From the NCBI GenBank assembly GCA_037176885.1, contig JAWWNJ010000115.1:1-64000 (forward strand): DNA of 64,000 nt, written 5' to 3'. How positions within the stretch are numbered: position 1 is the stretch's first letter; each line of letters begins with the position of its first letter. Position numbers and translations under genes: made by a program. A model generated the notes under the pieces. That model was not told the origin of the DNA and ran no database searches. It was given only the letters and a program-made list of their open reading frames with translations. The DNA comes from Favolaschia claudopus (taxonomy: Eukaryota; Basidiomycota; Agaricomycetes; Agaricales; Mycenaceae). Positions 1 through 10,540 of the stretch are shown one piece after another.

Positions 1-833
1 ACTAGACAGCGTTGGTGAACTCAGGCAGCAACGTAGAGGCATATATAAAGATATTGTCTACTCGTTTGTCTTAATAGAAATTGTGTTGAAGTTCAGTTCA
101 AGTGTGAATCTAAGCATCGTTTCGAGAGTGTTCACCCGCGGAGGCTTTGCTTTCGAGTAGCTTTGTCGTGGCCTTAGTGTGTAAGGAACTGCCTGCCTCT
201 ACTGCCCGCGGACTGCCTATCTCATTGTGAAGATACGTGTGCTCGAGAGTGAACTAGTATCTCCCTGAGTCTGAGGAAGAGTGGAACTGTCCATCTGCTG
301 AAGCATTGCGTTGGAACTGCTGGCGCATAACCGGAAGAGATCTGATTAGTCCTCGTCTGAAAGGCTTGTGCTATATAAAGGAGTGTCAAAGGTTCCTGGA
401 ATTTGGAGGTTCAGGTCTATAGCGTAACTGGCGCTATAAGAATTGTGCATTCTGCCGCGGAAACTGTCTGTGGCCATTGTTTCAATCTCGCCCTGATATT
501 CAACTTCGTTGGGTATCTTGTATCCTACTGTTTTATAGTTCCTATTTTTAGGAAAGGTCCGCGGACGGAATCACTTCCATCTACGGTGTGTGAGAGCGTG
601 TTTTGTGCAAGGTCCTTACTTGCAAGTCGACTTATATCCTCGTCACTGTGACATCTGGATTTCGGATCGAACCCCACGAACTCTTCGAGAGACATTTGAG
701 TGTATCTTGTGGAGATATTTGTGTTGTAGTGTTGTGTGTGTTGTTGATTGTGTTATATATATATTTTGGTGGTAGATTCTCTGCTGCGCTATATTTAGCA
801 CTCCAGTTGATATATTCAAGTGTCAGCGTTACA
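1..833 (+). repeat. Partial, diverged LTR of the element-A family (left-truncated by the window)
   Basis: The segment aligns by eye with the last ~880 bp of the LTR at 13591-15426 and of the solo LTR at 45233-47041. Shared blocks are the GTTGGTG..ACTCAGGCAG start, the ACCCGCGGA blocks, the TATATAAAGGAGTGTCAAA promoter block (TATA at 372-380) and the ending ATATATTCAAGTG.CAGCGTT.CA. It ends at 833 with CA. What follows does not match the primer-binding site found behind the full LTR of element A, so this is a solo or isolated LTR rather than the start of an element. Many substitutions and several CCGCGG palindromes lost relative to the other copies suggest it is older. The short ORFs inside are not considered genes. 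Confidence 0.8.
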
Positions 834-2415
834 CCGTTCACCCAGACCGGATGAAGACAGTAGAGGACGTGACTGCAGCATTGGACGAAACCGAGGAATG
901 GATGATGGAGTGGGGTTCTATGACGGTTTTTATCAGACAAAAATACAATGCCATCCAATGACATTTTCATTGACATTGATGTTTTCGATGTAAATCAGTG
1001 CAATTTGATGCATCCAGATGCAATGCATTGCAAATGGTGTAGTTCAGTGATAGAGCCAATGTGATTCGGTGCAATCTAGTGAGATAGGCCTTTGGTCAAG
1101 CTTCACTGCATTGCATTGATTTTTACCATTCAAAAAGTGCATTGAGGTTGCATCAACCCCCACCGGCAGCCGGCACAGCATCAAACATTGATTTCCGTTG
1201 TTGTTCTCCCCCAATGAGGCTCTTCTGAACTTTCAGACGCAATTCAGACGGCACGAAGATATCTTTCGTTAGAGTCGGCACAGACCTATTCGGAGTCTAT
1301 TCAGTATTCTTGATAAAGTGCTATGCACAGACGTAGTACTTACCTATCTTCACTCCAAAGAGTGGGCTCTGGAGGATGGATGATGTTTTAAATTGAACTT
1401 GGCTTTCGGTGACTCTCGAGGCATACTTTCTATATATTCAAGGCAGCCTGGCTGCAGGAGGAATATATCTGAATGTTCTCAGACGCCTGACAAGGTTTAA
1501 TGGCAAATTATCTGGTACCGATGATCAAATAGTACTTACTCAATTGCAACTGGTCATAATAGCTTGCCTCTGTATAGCTAGGGGATGCAGAATTTCATAG
1601 CTGTATGTAGGGAATGATATTAACAATCGTAAATAGGCTGAGGGATTGAATGAGAAAGCTAGAAGTCCATCAGAAATGTGCAGGACTGGTCAGTGCAGCA
1701 TTGCTGGTGTGTTCCACCTCAAAATCTGAGAATGCTGGTAGGTTTCCCAACATTCTGGGTGGATTTCCACCTGGAAACCTCCCACATAACACCAAGCAAA
1801 CACCAAGGGTGTTATATGCAAATACGCCCTACCATATATTTAACTGGTATAATGGGCAATTTTGAATGCTCGCATCTCCTCCTGAATCTCTTACCTGACT
1901 CCACTAAACCTTCCATTGACAATTAGGTGAAGATACATAAGAAAAAATTATGACGGATGCGAAACATAACTCAAAGAACACCAAAAGAATGTTGGTCTCA
2001 TCAATGACATCATATTTCCGGCGCCTAATCGTGACAAAGGGATCAAGTAAACGGCAAGTAATGTAAGGCTCCAGGAGCGCTTACGAGGGTTACTGTCTAA
2101 CGGAATCCCTGGCGGGAGTGGAAAAGCCTTATAATGTGGTAAGACCCTTGTTTGAACGGTCTAGCTCGCAGAAAACTACAAGGAGACAAATTCTCAAGCT
2201 CTCAGACGTAGTTCTCTTCAGTCTCCCGAATACTCAAGAGGATTGGAGCCAACTGAGAGGGCGATCTGTAAAGATCAGTGGAAATAGTCGTATAATCAGA
2301 GAAATATAGCTCGCGCCTAGAGCCTCAAATAGAGCCTAGGCAAGGCCAAAATATGTCCAGCCGACACCCGTGCCTCTCACAGAGCTTCGGAGTTACTCAA
2401 CGAAAGCTGAGGAGG
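834..2415. other. Gene-free stretch with a small palindromic repeat
   Basis: No convincing coding region is seen on either strand. A ~220 bp block (about 915-1140) is built from TGCAATG/CATTGCA words. It contains a perfect 14-bp palindrome at 1019-1032, and its two ends are weakly inverted copies of each other, as in a MITE-like repeat. The rest is AT-balanced unique-looking sequence, probably decayed. Confidence 0.4.
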
Positions 2416-2736
2416 CTAAATGGGTGATTTGGTAGAAGTAAAGATGATAATAATCATGTGATCTGAGTACATGTGACTTGTAGCTAAACGAGTAAGAAAA
2501 GTACGTATATGATACCTTACAGAGCCCCCCACTCTTGAGCTGCAAGGAAAAGAACATGTGCGAAGGGAGGGAATGGCGGGAGAAAAAACGAGAGGAAAAA
2601 TTTTGCCCTGCACTGCACCTTCGAGATATCTCCATTCCAACTCCATGAGCTGCTCCGCATCCACTTCGCCTCCATCTCCGATGTCCCTCAGATTCCGCTC
2701 CAGGCCCTGGTCACTGCGCAACCAGTACCATACCAC
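2416..2736 (-). pseudogene. Weak ORF, possible gene fragment
   Basis: A minus-strand ORF of about 106 codons. Its first ~55 residues (begins MVWYWLRSDQ) are acidic and protein-like, while the C-terminal part is Ser/Thr/Tyr-rich and looks random. No family is recognised and no intron structure is evident. It could be a relic of a host gene exon or chance. The overlapping forward ORF (2558-2752) is no better supported. Confidence 0.15.
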
Positions 2737-3194
2737 ACCACGACCATCTTAAGTCGCCATGCTCCCATCCATACCTATCCTACCCTAGTGCCCCCCACGA
2801 AAGTAGCCGATTGTAGGGATCGACCGAGATCGGATGCTTTCGGAACCCACCACAAATAAATCAGCCCCCCAGTCTGAACGTATGGTGTGGGCTGCGGTGG
2901 GTGAATGAATGAATGAGGCTGGGTGTTAGGGACATGAATTATATAATACTGATTACACATACTCCGCATGTATTGGGGATCAGCCAGCGTGGGAAAAGGG
3001 ACTTTCTTTTCACCTACGTTGACTGACCCAGACTATTTCGATATAGTATTTGGTTCGGTTCATTCGGGTGAACGTCTAAGTCTACACCCTCTACATCTTT
3101 TTGAACCTCAAAGCTCCTACTGGAGCGCTATATTCAAAATTCTTCCAATACTACACGTACTTTGAAGAAACAACGGGATTCTACAATGGCGACC
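2737..3194 (+). other. Upstream region of gypsy element C (possible remnant of its 5' LTR)
   Basis: No gene is seen. The stretch leads into ATGGCGACC at 3186-3194. This is either the gag start codon of element C or, read as TGGCGACC, its primer-binding site directly behind an LTR. I could not identify a matching second LTR, so the LTR reading is inference. Confidence 0.3.
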
Positions 3195-3753
3195 TGTCAC
3201 GTCCCGTGCCCCTTACGGCACTCCGAACCTCCGACTCCGAACTCCGGCCCCACGTCAAACACTGACCGGACACGGACTTGCCTTCGGACTCCGGGTTTTA
3301 CGCAATGAAGGTCTTCTGAGCGTTTTCCCGTATAACCGTCTTGGCATTCTTATTGTCTCTTGCCTCATGTATGTTCCTATGACTTATGCATCACCGACAT
3401 CCATCCTCCGTTATTGTCTTCGCTTAACACTTACCATTTCCGTCCGGACTCCTTATTGTTCTTATTGTTCTCCACCGGACTTACTCCGGACTTTCTACTT
3501 AGTATAGATACTTCTGTATTCCGTCTATGTACTTTAGTCTGAATATCGACTAAGTCTGTCTCTATCTTTGTTTGACTCCGTCCGAACTCCGCTCCGACTC
3601 CGCTCCGCAAATTGGGCCTTGGGCGTTCGGAAGGGCGCAGAGCACGAGCTGAAGCCAAGCCCACTCCGACACCTCGGACTCCGATCTCCGATCTCCGACC
3701 TCCGGTTCCGATCCGCGGACTTTGCCCTTTGAGTCCGTACACGGTACTTGACA
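3195..3753 (+). repeat. Solo gypsy-type LTR with 5-bp target duplication CGACC
   Basis: The 559-bp segment begins TGTCA and ends TGACA, the inverted termini common in gypsy LTRs. It is flanked on both sides by the exact 5-mer CGACC (3190-3194 and 3754-3758). Removing it joins ATGGCGACC to ACACCAAG and leaves a continuous 49-codon frame ending at 3896. It is rich in TCCGG and ACTCCG words and has TTATTGTTC repeats. The only other sequence of similar style is at 31352-32069. The perfect duplication and lack of internal element sequence on either side indicate a solo LTR inserted into element C. Confidence 0.8.
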
Positions 3754-4635
3754 CGACCACACCAAGTAGCCCCCACCGAGATCCCACTACCGCTGGATCT
3801 TCCCAATTCGCTACAGCGAGTCTGGAGCCTCAGACCGACGAGCAAGGCCCTGCGGCGGGGCCAGCGCCACCACATCATCAATTGGACCACGACTAAGAGT
3901 TACGATGGGCGCCATGGCCTCCCTGTCTTAGTCGACCCGTTAACGGGCACACGGTACGAGGTATCTGACGATGAGGCTGTACCCGACATCCAAGCCCCTT
4001 CGCCTACTCGCCCCGGCGGTACCCACAGTAGATACAGAGGGGACGGGCGGGCCCACCCCTTCGTCCCCTTCTAGTCTCACGCGAGAGGACGCAGACAACG
4101 CTCCTCTCACCCCTGAGGTGCTCCTGGCCTCGTTAATCGCGGATGTAAGCACCTCCCCGCTAAGTGAGCCCCAACTGTCCCGCTTTAGTACGCTCCGGGG
4201 GATCATGTCCCTGAGCCGGGACCCCCCTACTCACTACGACTGGGCTAGTCGCAGGTCAGCGCGACCATGTACGCGGGCTGGCTCGAAGCCTCAGACAACT
4301 GCGTAACGACGTGGCTGAGCGCTTTGTAGAGCTCAGTGAAGAGATCACTACCGCCAACCAACGAATGGAAGTGACTCTCAGCAACAACTTGAGAGTTCTT
4401 CGCGCAACGGGAGCCACCGACGCACAGTTAGCGCACTTAGTCATAGCCGTACAGGCAGGCCGGGACCAACCACTGGAGCGTGTCAATCTGGATGCCCAGC
4501 TCCATGAACCCCCAGCCCAGGCCGTCCAGCTGGAGGAATTGAGGCCTGCAGTGGACAGAGCTCTCCCCCCCTCGTAGGGAAGGAGAATCTCATGAAGATT
4601 TCCTGACGCGAGGTAACGCCTCACTGGGACATCGA
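3754..4635 (+). pseudogene. Element C: broken N-terminal gag region
   Basis: This is the start of the gag region of a forward gypsy element. An open frame continues from the ATG at 3186 (interrupted by the solo LTR) to a stop at 3896. Further Pro/Ser/Thr-rich pieces follow in other frames at 3971-4306 and 4311-4577. The last has a helical, Leu-rich composition (AERFVELSEEITTANQRMEV). Low-complexity, disordered N-termini are usual for gag in this lineage. The frame changes show decay or sequence error; I cannot tell a single original reading frame from the DNA alone. Confidence 0.5.
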
Positions 4636-6447
4636 GTGCGAGCTGCTAGTTCTTTCGCTAACTCCGCACCTACCGATACACCGGGGCCTCGTACGAACGC
4701 TCCGCGAGTAACGCGTTTCGTTGACGAACGCTCCCCAACTCCGGCCGTGAGTCGCGACACCCCACCGCACATGCAGCGGAGCACTGTGGGTGTGGGATGC
4801 GGGACGGTTAACCCAATTGGGTATAACCAGTCCATCTCTGGCGTACTCACTGAACGTGGACGGGACGGGGACACAACCCCAAATGTCTTCGAGCTATTCC
4901 TTGAAGAAAAGGCCCAGCAGATTCACATTATGATCAATAGAACTCTGGGCCAAACTATTCGAGCACCTCCGCGCCCGCCCAAGCTCCCCGAGCCTTCCAA
5001 GTATAAGGGAGAAGACGACGACACCACCTTTATGACGTGGCTGAGTCGCCTGTGCACTTGGCTTCAGGGTAGTGGACTAGGCGGCCCGGACTATGAGGAC
5101 AGTAGGATAGTGTACCTCAAGACCTCACTAGAATCGCATGCGATTGAATGGTTTGACACTGAAGTCGAGCCGCTGACGAGGCCCAGTGAAATTGATCATA
5201 ATTTTGAGGCCATCGTGTGCGCCATGCACCGACGATTTGTAACGACGGCAACGGCGACTCGCGCCACTAGAGAATATGAAGCCGTGCGGTATGACGAGAG
5301 CAAAGGAGTTGAGTTCCTTGCTAGCGAACTCAAACGCACCGCACTTAGAATGCGTGAACCCCCTGCGGATATCACGCTAAGGCAACGGTTCATGCGTCTT
5401 CTACCCGCTGGCGTCCACAACGAGCTCATCCGACGTGGGTTGTATACCGAGTATGTCGAATGGGATAGGTGGAAGAATCATGCTCGCATGTGGATCGAGG
5501 GCCAAGGAATGATGCGGAGAGACACCCGAGTGCCAGAATCGAGTCGCCCCGCTAGGACGACCACGGCGAGAGCAACGACGAAGAGTGTTGGGAAGAGTAC
5601 AGCAAGAGGCAGAGTCACACCACGCTCTAACGCCCCAATCGCCGCTCGGGCTGGGGCCACCGCTGTCAACCACTCTTCTTCTCCCACCACCATGTCCAAA
5701 GATAAAGTGGGATCCAACCTCAATCCCGCCGCTTCACGATCCAACAAGACATGCTTTGGCTGTGGGCTAATCGGGCACATCGCCAGCGATCCCGTGTGCC
5801 CGCGCTACAATGAGTCTGCTTCAACCAGACCGAAAAATAACGCGCAGATACGCGCTCAACGCGTGGTATCGAGCTACTCAGATGATGGTGAAGAGGAGGA
5901 GGAATTAGCCTCCGATGAAGATGAGTCGGCCGTTGAAGATGAAGTTGATGGATTGTGGGGGGCGATCAGTACGATGGGGGACGTCCTCCTCGACGATTTC
6001 CCTGCTGATCATGATCACCATGAGACCCACGACGACAACGAGCACGTCGTGGAAGAAACTGACCCCCACGAAGCTCCCGACTTGGCTGAGCTAATAGACA
6101 GTGCTGCCCCGACCGAAGTACGCGTCGGGGCCATGCAATACTTCGCCATGCGCATCGATAACGACGCGCCGGCTGATCGAGAAGTCATACCTGGAGCTAA
6201 TGAATACTCCAGTTCACAACCCATGAGGACCGCCATCATGGATACCCTGGTTGCTGTGGTCGGATTTTCTGGGCTGGGACATCCCGAATGGGACCCAGCT
6301 CGAGAGGACCAGGAGCGCCTAGATCGCAACGATCACTGGGACTTTGAATGCCACGACCACGACTCGCTCATTCACGCGTTTGAAGTGCAGAGAGGTGTTG
6401 GCCCGTATTCCGGAGGAATACGACGCTATAATGCGCCTTGGTGCTGA
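4636..6447 (+). CDS. gag: Element C gag with CCHC zinc knuckle
   Basis: An open frame of ~600 codons with no ATG at its left edge (first ATG 4771), which continues the broken frame upstream. It encodes the structural protein that packages element RNA. A helical retrotransposon-gag core lies around residues 110-300 (LPEPSKYKGEDDDTTFMTWL, then YLKTSLESHAIEWF). A basic Arg/Thr/Ser-rich stretch follows, then a zinc knuckle CFGCGLIGHIASDPVC, which is C-X2-C-X4-H-X5-C, one residue longer than the canonical CX2CX4HX4C. The tail is very acidic (Glu/Asp/His). Protease and RT lie downstream on the same strand, in the expected gypsy order. The family call is firm; the exact start is not. Confidence 0.85.
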   Translation: MRAASSFANSAPTDTPGPRTNAPRVTRFVDERSPTPAVSRDTPPHMQRSTVGVGCGTVNPIGYNQSISGVLTERGRDGDTTPNVFELFLEEKAQQIHIMINRTLGQTIRAPPRPPKLPEPSKYKGEDDDTTFMTWLSRLCTWLQGSGLGGPDYEDSRIVYLKTSLESHAIEWFDTEVEPLTRPSEIDHNFEAIVCAMHRRFVTTATATRATREYEAVRYDESKGVEFLASELKRTALRMREPPADITLRQRFMRLLPAGVHNELIRRGLYTEYVEWDRWKNHARMWIEGQGMMRRDTRVPESSRPARTTTARATTKSVGKSTARGRVTPRSNAPIAARAGATAVNHSSSPTTMSKDKVGSNLNPAASRSNKTCFGCGLIGHIASDPVCPRYNESASTRPKNNAQIRAQRVVSSYSDDGEEEEELASDEDESAVEDEVDGLWGAISTMGDVLLDDFPADHDHHETHDDNEHVVEETDPHEAPDLAELIDSAAPTEVRVGAMQYFAMRIDNDAPADREVIPGANEYSSSQPMRTAIMDTLVAVVGFSGLGHPEWDPAREDQERLDRNDHWDFECHDHDSLIHAFEVQRGVGPYSGGIRRYNAPWC

Positions 6448-7820
6448 GGAGAGTGCCAGGGCGGCGTGGGAGGGAGTATTGGCGATTCAGCCGCTAATAC
6501 TCACTAGCTTTACGAGTGGTGTCCTCCGCACCACCGTCATAGACGTCGAGGCGGAGTCCGCCCGAATTTCAGGGTATTTCTCGGTGCTGCAACAATCAAT
6601 CACCGACATACAAGCCTTGATCGACAGAAGGGAGGGAGCCTTTAACGACTTAAGACACCTCCCCCCTCTCGTCGACGAAACGAGGTCGAGAGCAGGACGC
6701 ATACGTCGCCTTGCTACCCTCGCTAGCGCCCGCACCCTTGACGATATGCGTGTTGGGCTTGAATTGCTAGAACACCGCCTGTCGCGTTAGTGAGATACGC
6801 GGGGCTATTGAAAACGAGCTTACTCGTCGACAATTTGCCCGAGAAGAGTATAGAGGACGATCCTCACCGCCCTCTAACCCCCCAAGCTACCCTGGGTCGC
6901 CCCACGACTCGGACGATACTTTCCCGCTGACGATCGGCTGTCTCTGAGTCAGGTCCGAGTGGCGCACTCCGCACCATCACCGACTCCCTCCTCTGGGTCA
7001 TCCTTAGAAATCAGGCTGGTTGACCCACCACCGACGAAGACTCACCTCCCCATACCGAGGCCTCATGGACTATGGGGAGCGAGAGCTCTTTTACCATAGA
7101 CTCCGATGACACCCACATGGCTCACGTAGGAGACGATGGGCTCCCTGGGGATGGTTCGCCATCAGCGCTAAACAGCACCACTCCGGGCGGGCACATACCT
7201 GCTCAAGCTATGGACGAGGCCATCCTCCGCTCTTTTAGAATAAATTCTGCATCGTCCTCTGAGTTACTTACAACTATCGTGGACACGAACGGGGATGTGC
7301 GCGTTGTGAGCTCGGAATTACCCCGACACCACCGCTATCATCCGCATTCCGCGCCGAACATCGCCACGCTATGACTTTGGCAATAGCCGAACGTGCGGAA
7401 GAGCTGCATGTGCCCATCGTGGACGTAGAAGCTTGGGTGACTGCCCAATCCCGACCCGTCGTTGCACACGACGGTAGTATTCTGCGGTCCGTCGACGGCA
7501 TGCCAGACCAAACCCCAGTACTATTCCCGGGCCTGGTAATCCACCAGGGAATGTCTGCCCTCGACCCCGAGTACGATGACTACGATGCGTGGCCAGGCTT
7601 CCGCGTAGGGTTCCTCGGCACTAGGAGTGAGGCTGCGCATGATTCCACCATGGCTCACTTCCCTGCGCCTCCCCTCCGGACTACTCTCACTTGATGGCAG
7701 TACGGGTGGAATACTTACATCCGTCAGACGCACCAAGTCCATTCCCCTCAATACTTCTGGGTCAGTAGGTCTAATGACCAACCGACCCGCACCACCAAAA
7801 ACATCGCCTGTATCTCGGCC
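6448..7820 (+). pseudogene. Element C: gag-protease linker in several frames
   Basis: Three open pieces follow gag: 6344-6790 (overlaps the gag end, Ala/Arg/Leu-rich and helical), 7072-7374 and 7371-7694. All are acidic, Pro/Asp-rich, linker-like sequence. In related elements this region is one continuous low-complexity linker before the protease. Here at least three frame changes break it. No catalytic motif is seen. Confidence 0.4.
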
Positions 7821-8237
7821 ATGATCTCAATTGGAGGGACCAAGGCTTACGCATTATTTGACTCGGGCAGCAACACGGACTCTATGACCCCTGAGTTCGC
7901 CAAGGCTATAAACGGGGTTCTGATTCCATTGGATGAGCAGGTCACTCTCCAACTTGGATGTGTCGGCAGCCGGTCGAAGATTAACTATGGCACCCGCGTC
8001 CCCGTCGACTTTGGAGGAATCAAGGGCCACGTTTACTTTGACCAAGTGAACCTGGACCGATATGACGTTGTCATAGGCACCCCCCTTATGAACAAACACG
8101 GTATCGTCCTGGACTTTGGGAAGCGAGAGGTTCGCTTCCCCAAGGGCCCTTCCATCTCCGCGTTATCTAATGTGGAGGAAGCCGCTCTCATCAACGAACG
8201 CACCCAACGGGGCTCTTCACGTAGAGCCCGAGCTTGA
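7821..8237 (+). CDS. Element C retropepsin-like aspartic protease
   Basis: A 138-codon frame starting at ATG 7821. It carries the retropepsin active-site motif ALFDSGSNTDSM (Asp-Ser-Gly at residues 14-16) and, ~80 residues later, the hydrophobic VVIGTPLM motif that stands for the flap/ILG element of Ty3-type proteases. Its role is to cleave the element polyprotein. It sits between gag and RT, as in Ty3/gypsy. Downstream the frame is lost before RT begins. Confidence 0.8.
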   Translation: MISIGGTKAYALFDSGSNTDSMTPEFAKAINGVLIPLDEQVTLQLGCVGSRSKINYGTRVPVDFGGIKGHVYFDQVNLDRYDVVIGTPLMNKHGIVLDFGKREVRFPKGPSISALSNVEEAALINERTQRGSSRRARA

Positions 8238-8738
8238 CTTCCAATCACTCCCACGGCCGCTGACCGAAAGCTGCGTGCGTCAGTACTGGAATGCGACGAC
8301 GGGCAGCATCGCTTCCAGCGAGCTGCCCACATGTACTTTTAACTCAGGATGAATATCACGTATGGGTCCGCGAGAACCGCAATTGTGTGCCTAAGACCAC
8401 GGTCAACGACTTGCCTGACTATGAGGCAATGAACTACCTTCCCTCTCTCCCCGAATGGTACCGGTTCATCTTAGTGAGCGAGGATGAATTCAAGTCGGGT
8501 GAACCCACTTATCGACTTACGCCATATCGAGTGTCGTGCCGAGAATGACCTACCCTGTCACCCGGTAGTCGAAGAGTATCATTTATCTATACCCGAAGCC
8601 ATGCGGCTTTGACCGGGAGAATATGACCATCCCCGACACTCTAGAAAGCCGAGTGACACTCCTGGGCTACAAGAGCTCGACATTATCCCTCGCCATTCTC
8701 AGCAGGGCCTGGAGGCCCGACTTTACTGGGCCTACCAG
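8238..8738 (+). pseudogene. Element C: broken protease-RT linker
   Basis: Short open pieces in different frames (the clearest at 8291-8548, with AMNYLPSLPEWYRFILVSED) correspond to the connector usually found upstream of RT in this gypsy lineage. No domain is assigned. Confidence 0.35.
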
Positions 8739-9166
8739 ATGGAAATGAGTCACATACTTGGTCTACGAAGCGCTCGCATAGCGGCTATGGCTGCTGAGGC
8801 CCAATCGTCTAACGAGTCGGGCCCTGAGGTTGACCCTGTACATGCTCAAGAACTCCGGGACAAGTGGTTTGCTGAGTACGAAGATATGCTCGGACCGATA
8901 CCGCTTGAACTCCCCCCGCTACGAGAAATTAATCACGAGATCAACCTCATCGACAACGACGCAAAGTACAACTTCCATTTACCTCGCTGCCCTGAGGCAC
9001 TGCGACCGGAGCTTCGCAGCAAGATAGAGCGATATACCACCGCTGGGTGGTGGGAAATGAGACCCGTGTCGCAGGCAGCCCCGCTCTTGTGTATCCCAAA
9101 GAAGGATAACAAATTGCGAACGGTAGTGGACGCGCGACAGAAAAATGACAATACCATCAAGGACGT
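8739..9166 (+). pseudogene. pol: Element C reverse transcriptase, N-terminal part only
   Basis: The frame encodes the connector and the beginning of a Ty3-type RT. The fingers motif AAPLLCIPKKDNKLRTVVDA, then RQKNDNTIKDV, is diagnostic of RT blocks 1-2. The palm with YxDD, RNase H and integrase are absent. At 9167 the coding sequence switches abruptly to an LTR (TGAAACGC...), so element D inserted here. No continuation of this RT is recognisable elsewhere in the window. Confidence 0.8.
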
Positions 9167-10540
9167 TGAAACGCTTGCTATGGGTTTACTGTATAACTTT
9201 ATTCGTAGAGATAATAAATCCCTTCAAACAAAATCCACACAACTTCAGCTTCGCGTGCGAGTCGGGGTTCCAGTAACGTATCTACTGTGGCAATTTGACT
9301 ATATTCCTCAATCCAAGGATATATGTTATACAATTCGAGGTGTCTTGACTCGATAAAACTTGCTTTTGAGTTAGCGCGACTCAATCCTATTTGAGCCTTT
9401 CGAACTCAGGACTTAGTTTTTCGCAATGTCGGTTGGTTGGGGAGTCTAGGTAATTTATCTGGTTCAAGTTTCCTTTCAATCCGATGGAGTATGGCACTAG
9501 ACTGTTAAGTCACGCTTAATCCCTTGTACTCGCGTTTCTCTTATCTCAGAATTCCGTTTCACGTGTCTGATTCCCGTTCAAGTTCACTTAGTTCACGCGT
9601 TTTAACAAATCTCTGATCAAATCACAAGTCCAATTTACAGATTGAAAACAAAACAGAAAACTAGTTAAGTTCCCTGGGTTGTCCCACTGGATAATATCAC
9701 TCTTTACTGAACGTGCGGCTGATAGCTTACACGGACAATCAAGGAGGGAGCAATCCACTGGAGCCCAGCTAATAATTTACAGGCTTTATATACTACGCGC
9801 GAATAAATATTTACATCTTAATAGGGTATCTACCTACGTGTCCAAGTACGTGTATTGTCCTTATTTAGCAGACGAGGCTGTTAAGTCACGCCTGTGTGTC
9901 GTGGTTGCACGCGCGAGTAACGTGTAAGTACACGAGGACTCGCTATCGCATTTATCGCGTCGATCCCTCGTGATGATCACGTGTGCGTGATGGATCCTCT
10001 CGATCCTTGACTCGATACCGGCTTCTATCCCTTTCATCGCAGCTAGCCTTTCGAGGATACGAACGTTCCTGTTACGAGCCTCGCCTCGAGGTAAGATCCT
10101 TCCGGTCCTTGCCAGAACTTCTAATTCATCCTTGAGTAGAGAAATCTCTTCAAGATCACTGATCCTTCGATGATCCGCTCTTCGGCATCTCCGGCAATCC
10201 TTCTGCCGCTACTCGGTTTCCCTCGATTCACCGTTCCGCGACTCGAATTCCCTTGATATTGGTCTAGGCGCGCTGCCTGAAGTACTCCATCCATATATCC
10301 CTTGTTCCTTGATGTCCCCTTAGGTCCCAGTTCGATTGACAGAACGGTTAGACCTAGAGGAGGGATTGATACCCTCGACTACTGTGTACGATTTCCCATT
10401 TCTGGATAATTATAATTCGTAGACGAGTCTATCTTTCCGTGCATCATTTAGTTAACAGCGCGGGTACGCTTTAACCCTCTGAGTAATATTCCAATAGATG
10501 TTCCTGTATTCCTCTTAGTTCAAACACGCGTTATATAATA
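9167..10540 (-). repeat. 3' LTR of element D (minus orientation), diverged relative of LTR B
   Basis: It begins (plus strand) TGAAACGCTTGCTATGG, matching TGAAACGCTGACTATAGG at the start of the LTR B copies at 20438 and 29827. Further collinear matches are ATAAATCCCT, GTGCGAG..TCGGGGTTCCAGT, ACTGTGGCAATT and the CGCGTGTC.TTC blocks. Length is close to LTR B (~1.3 kb), but the right edge is not sharply defined; I place it just before the stop of the adjoining protease ORF. The 4 bp to the left are ACGT. No intact gene lies within. Confidence 0.6.

Noticed and set aside
632..976. 114-codon minus ORF in the first LTR
   Set aside because: It crosses the LTR end into unrelated sequence and has no domain.
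3612..3896. ORF running from the solo LTR into element C
   Set aside because: It reads through the LTR boundary by chance; the coding part begins after the insertion at 3754.
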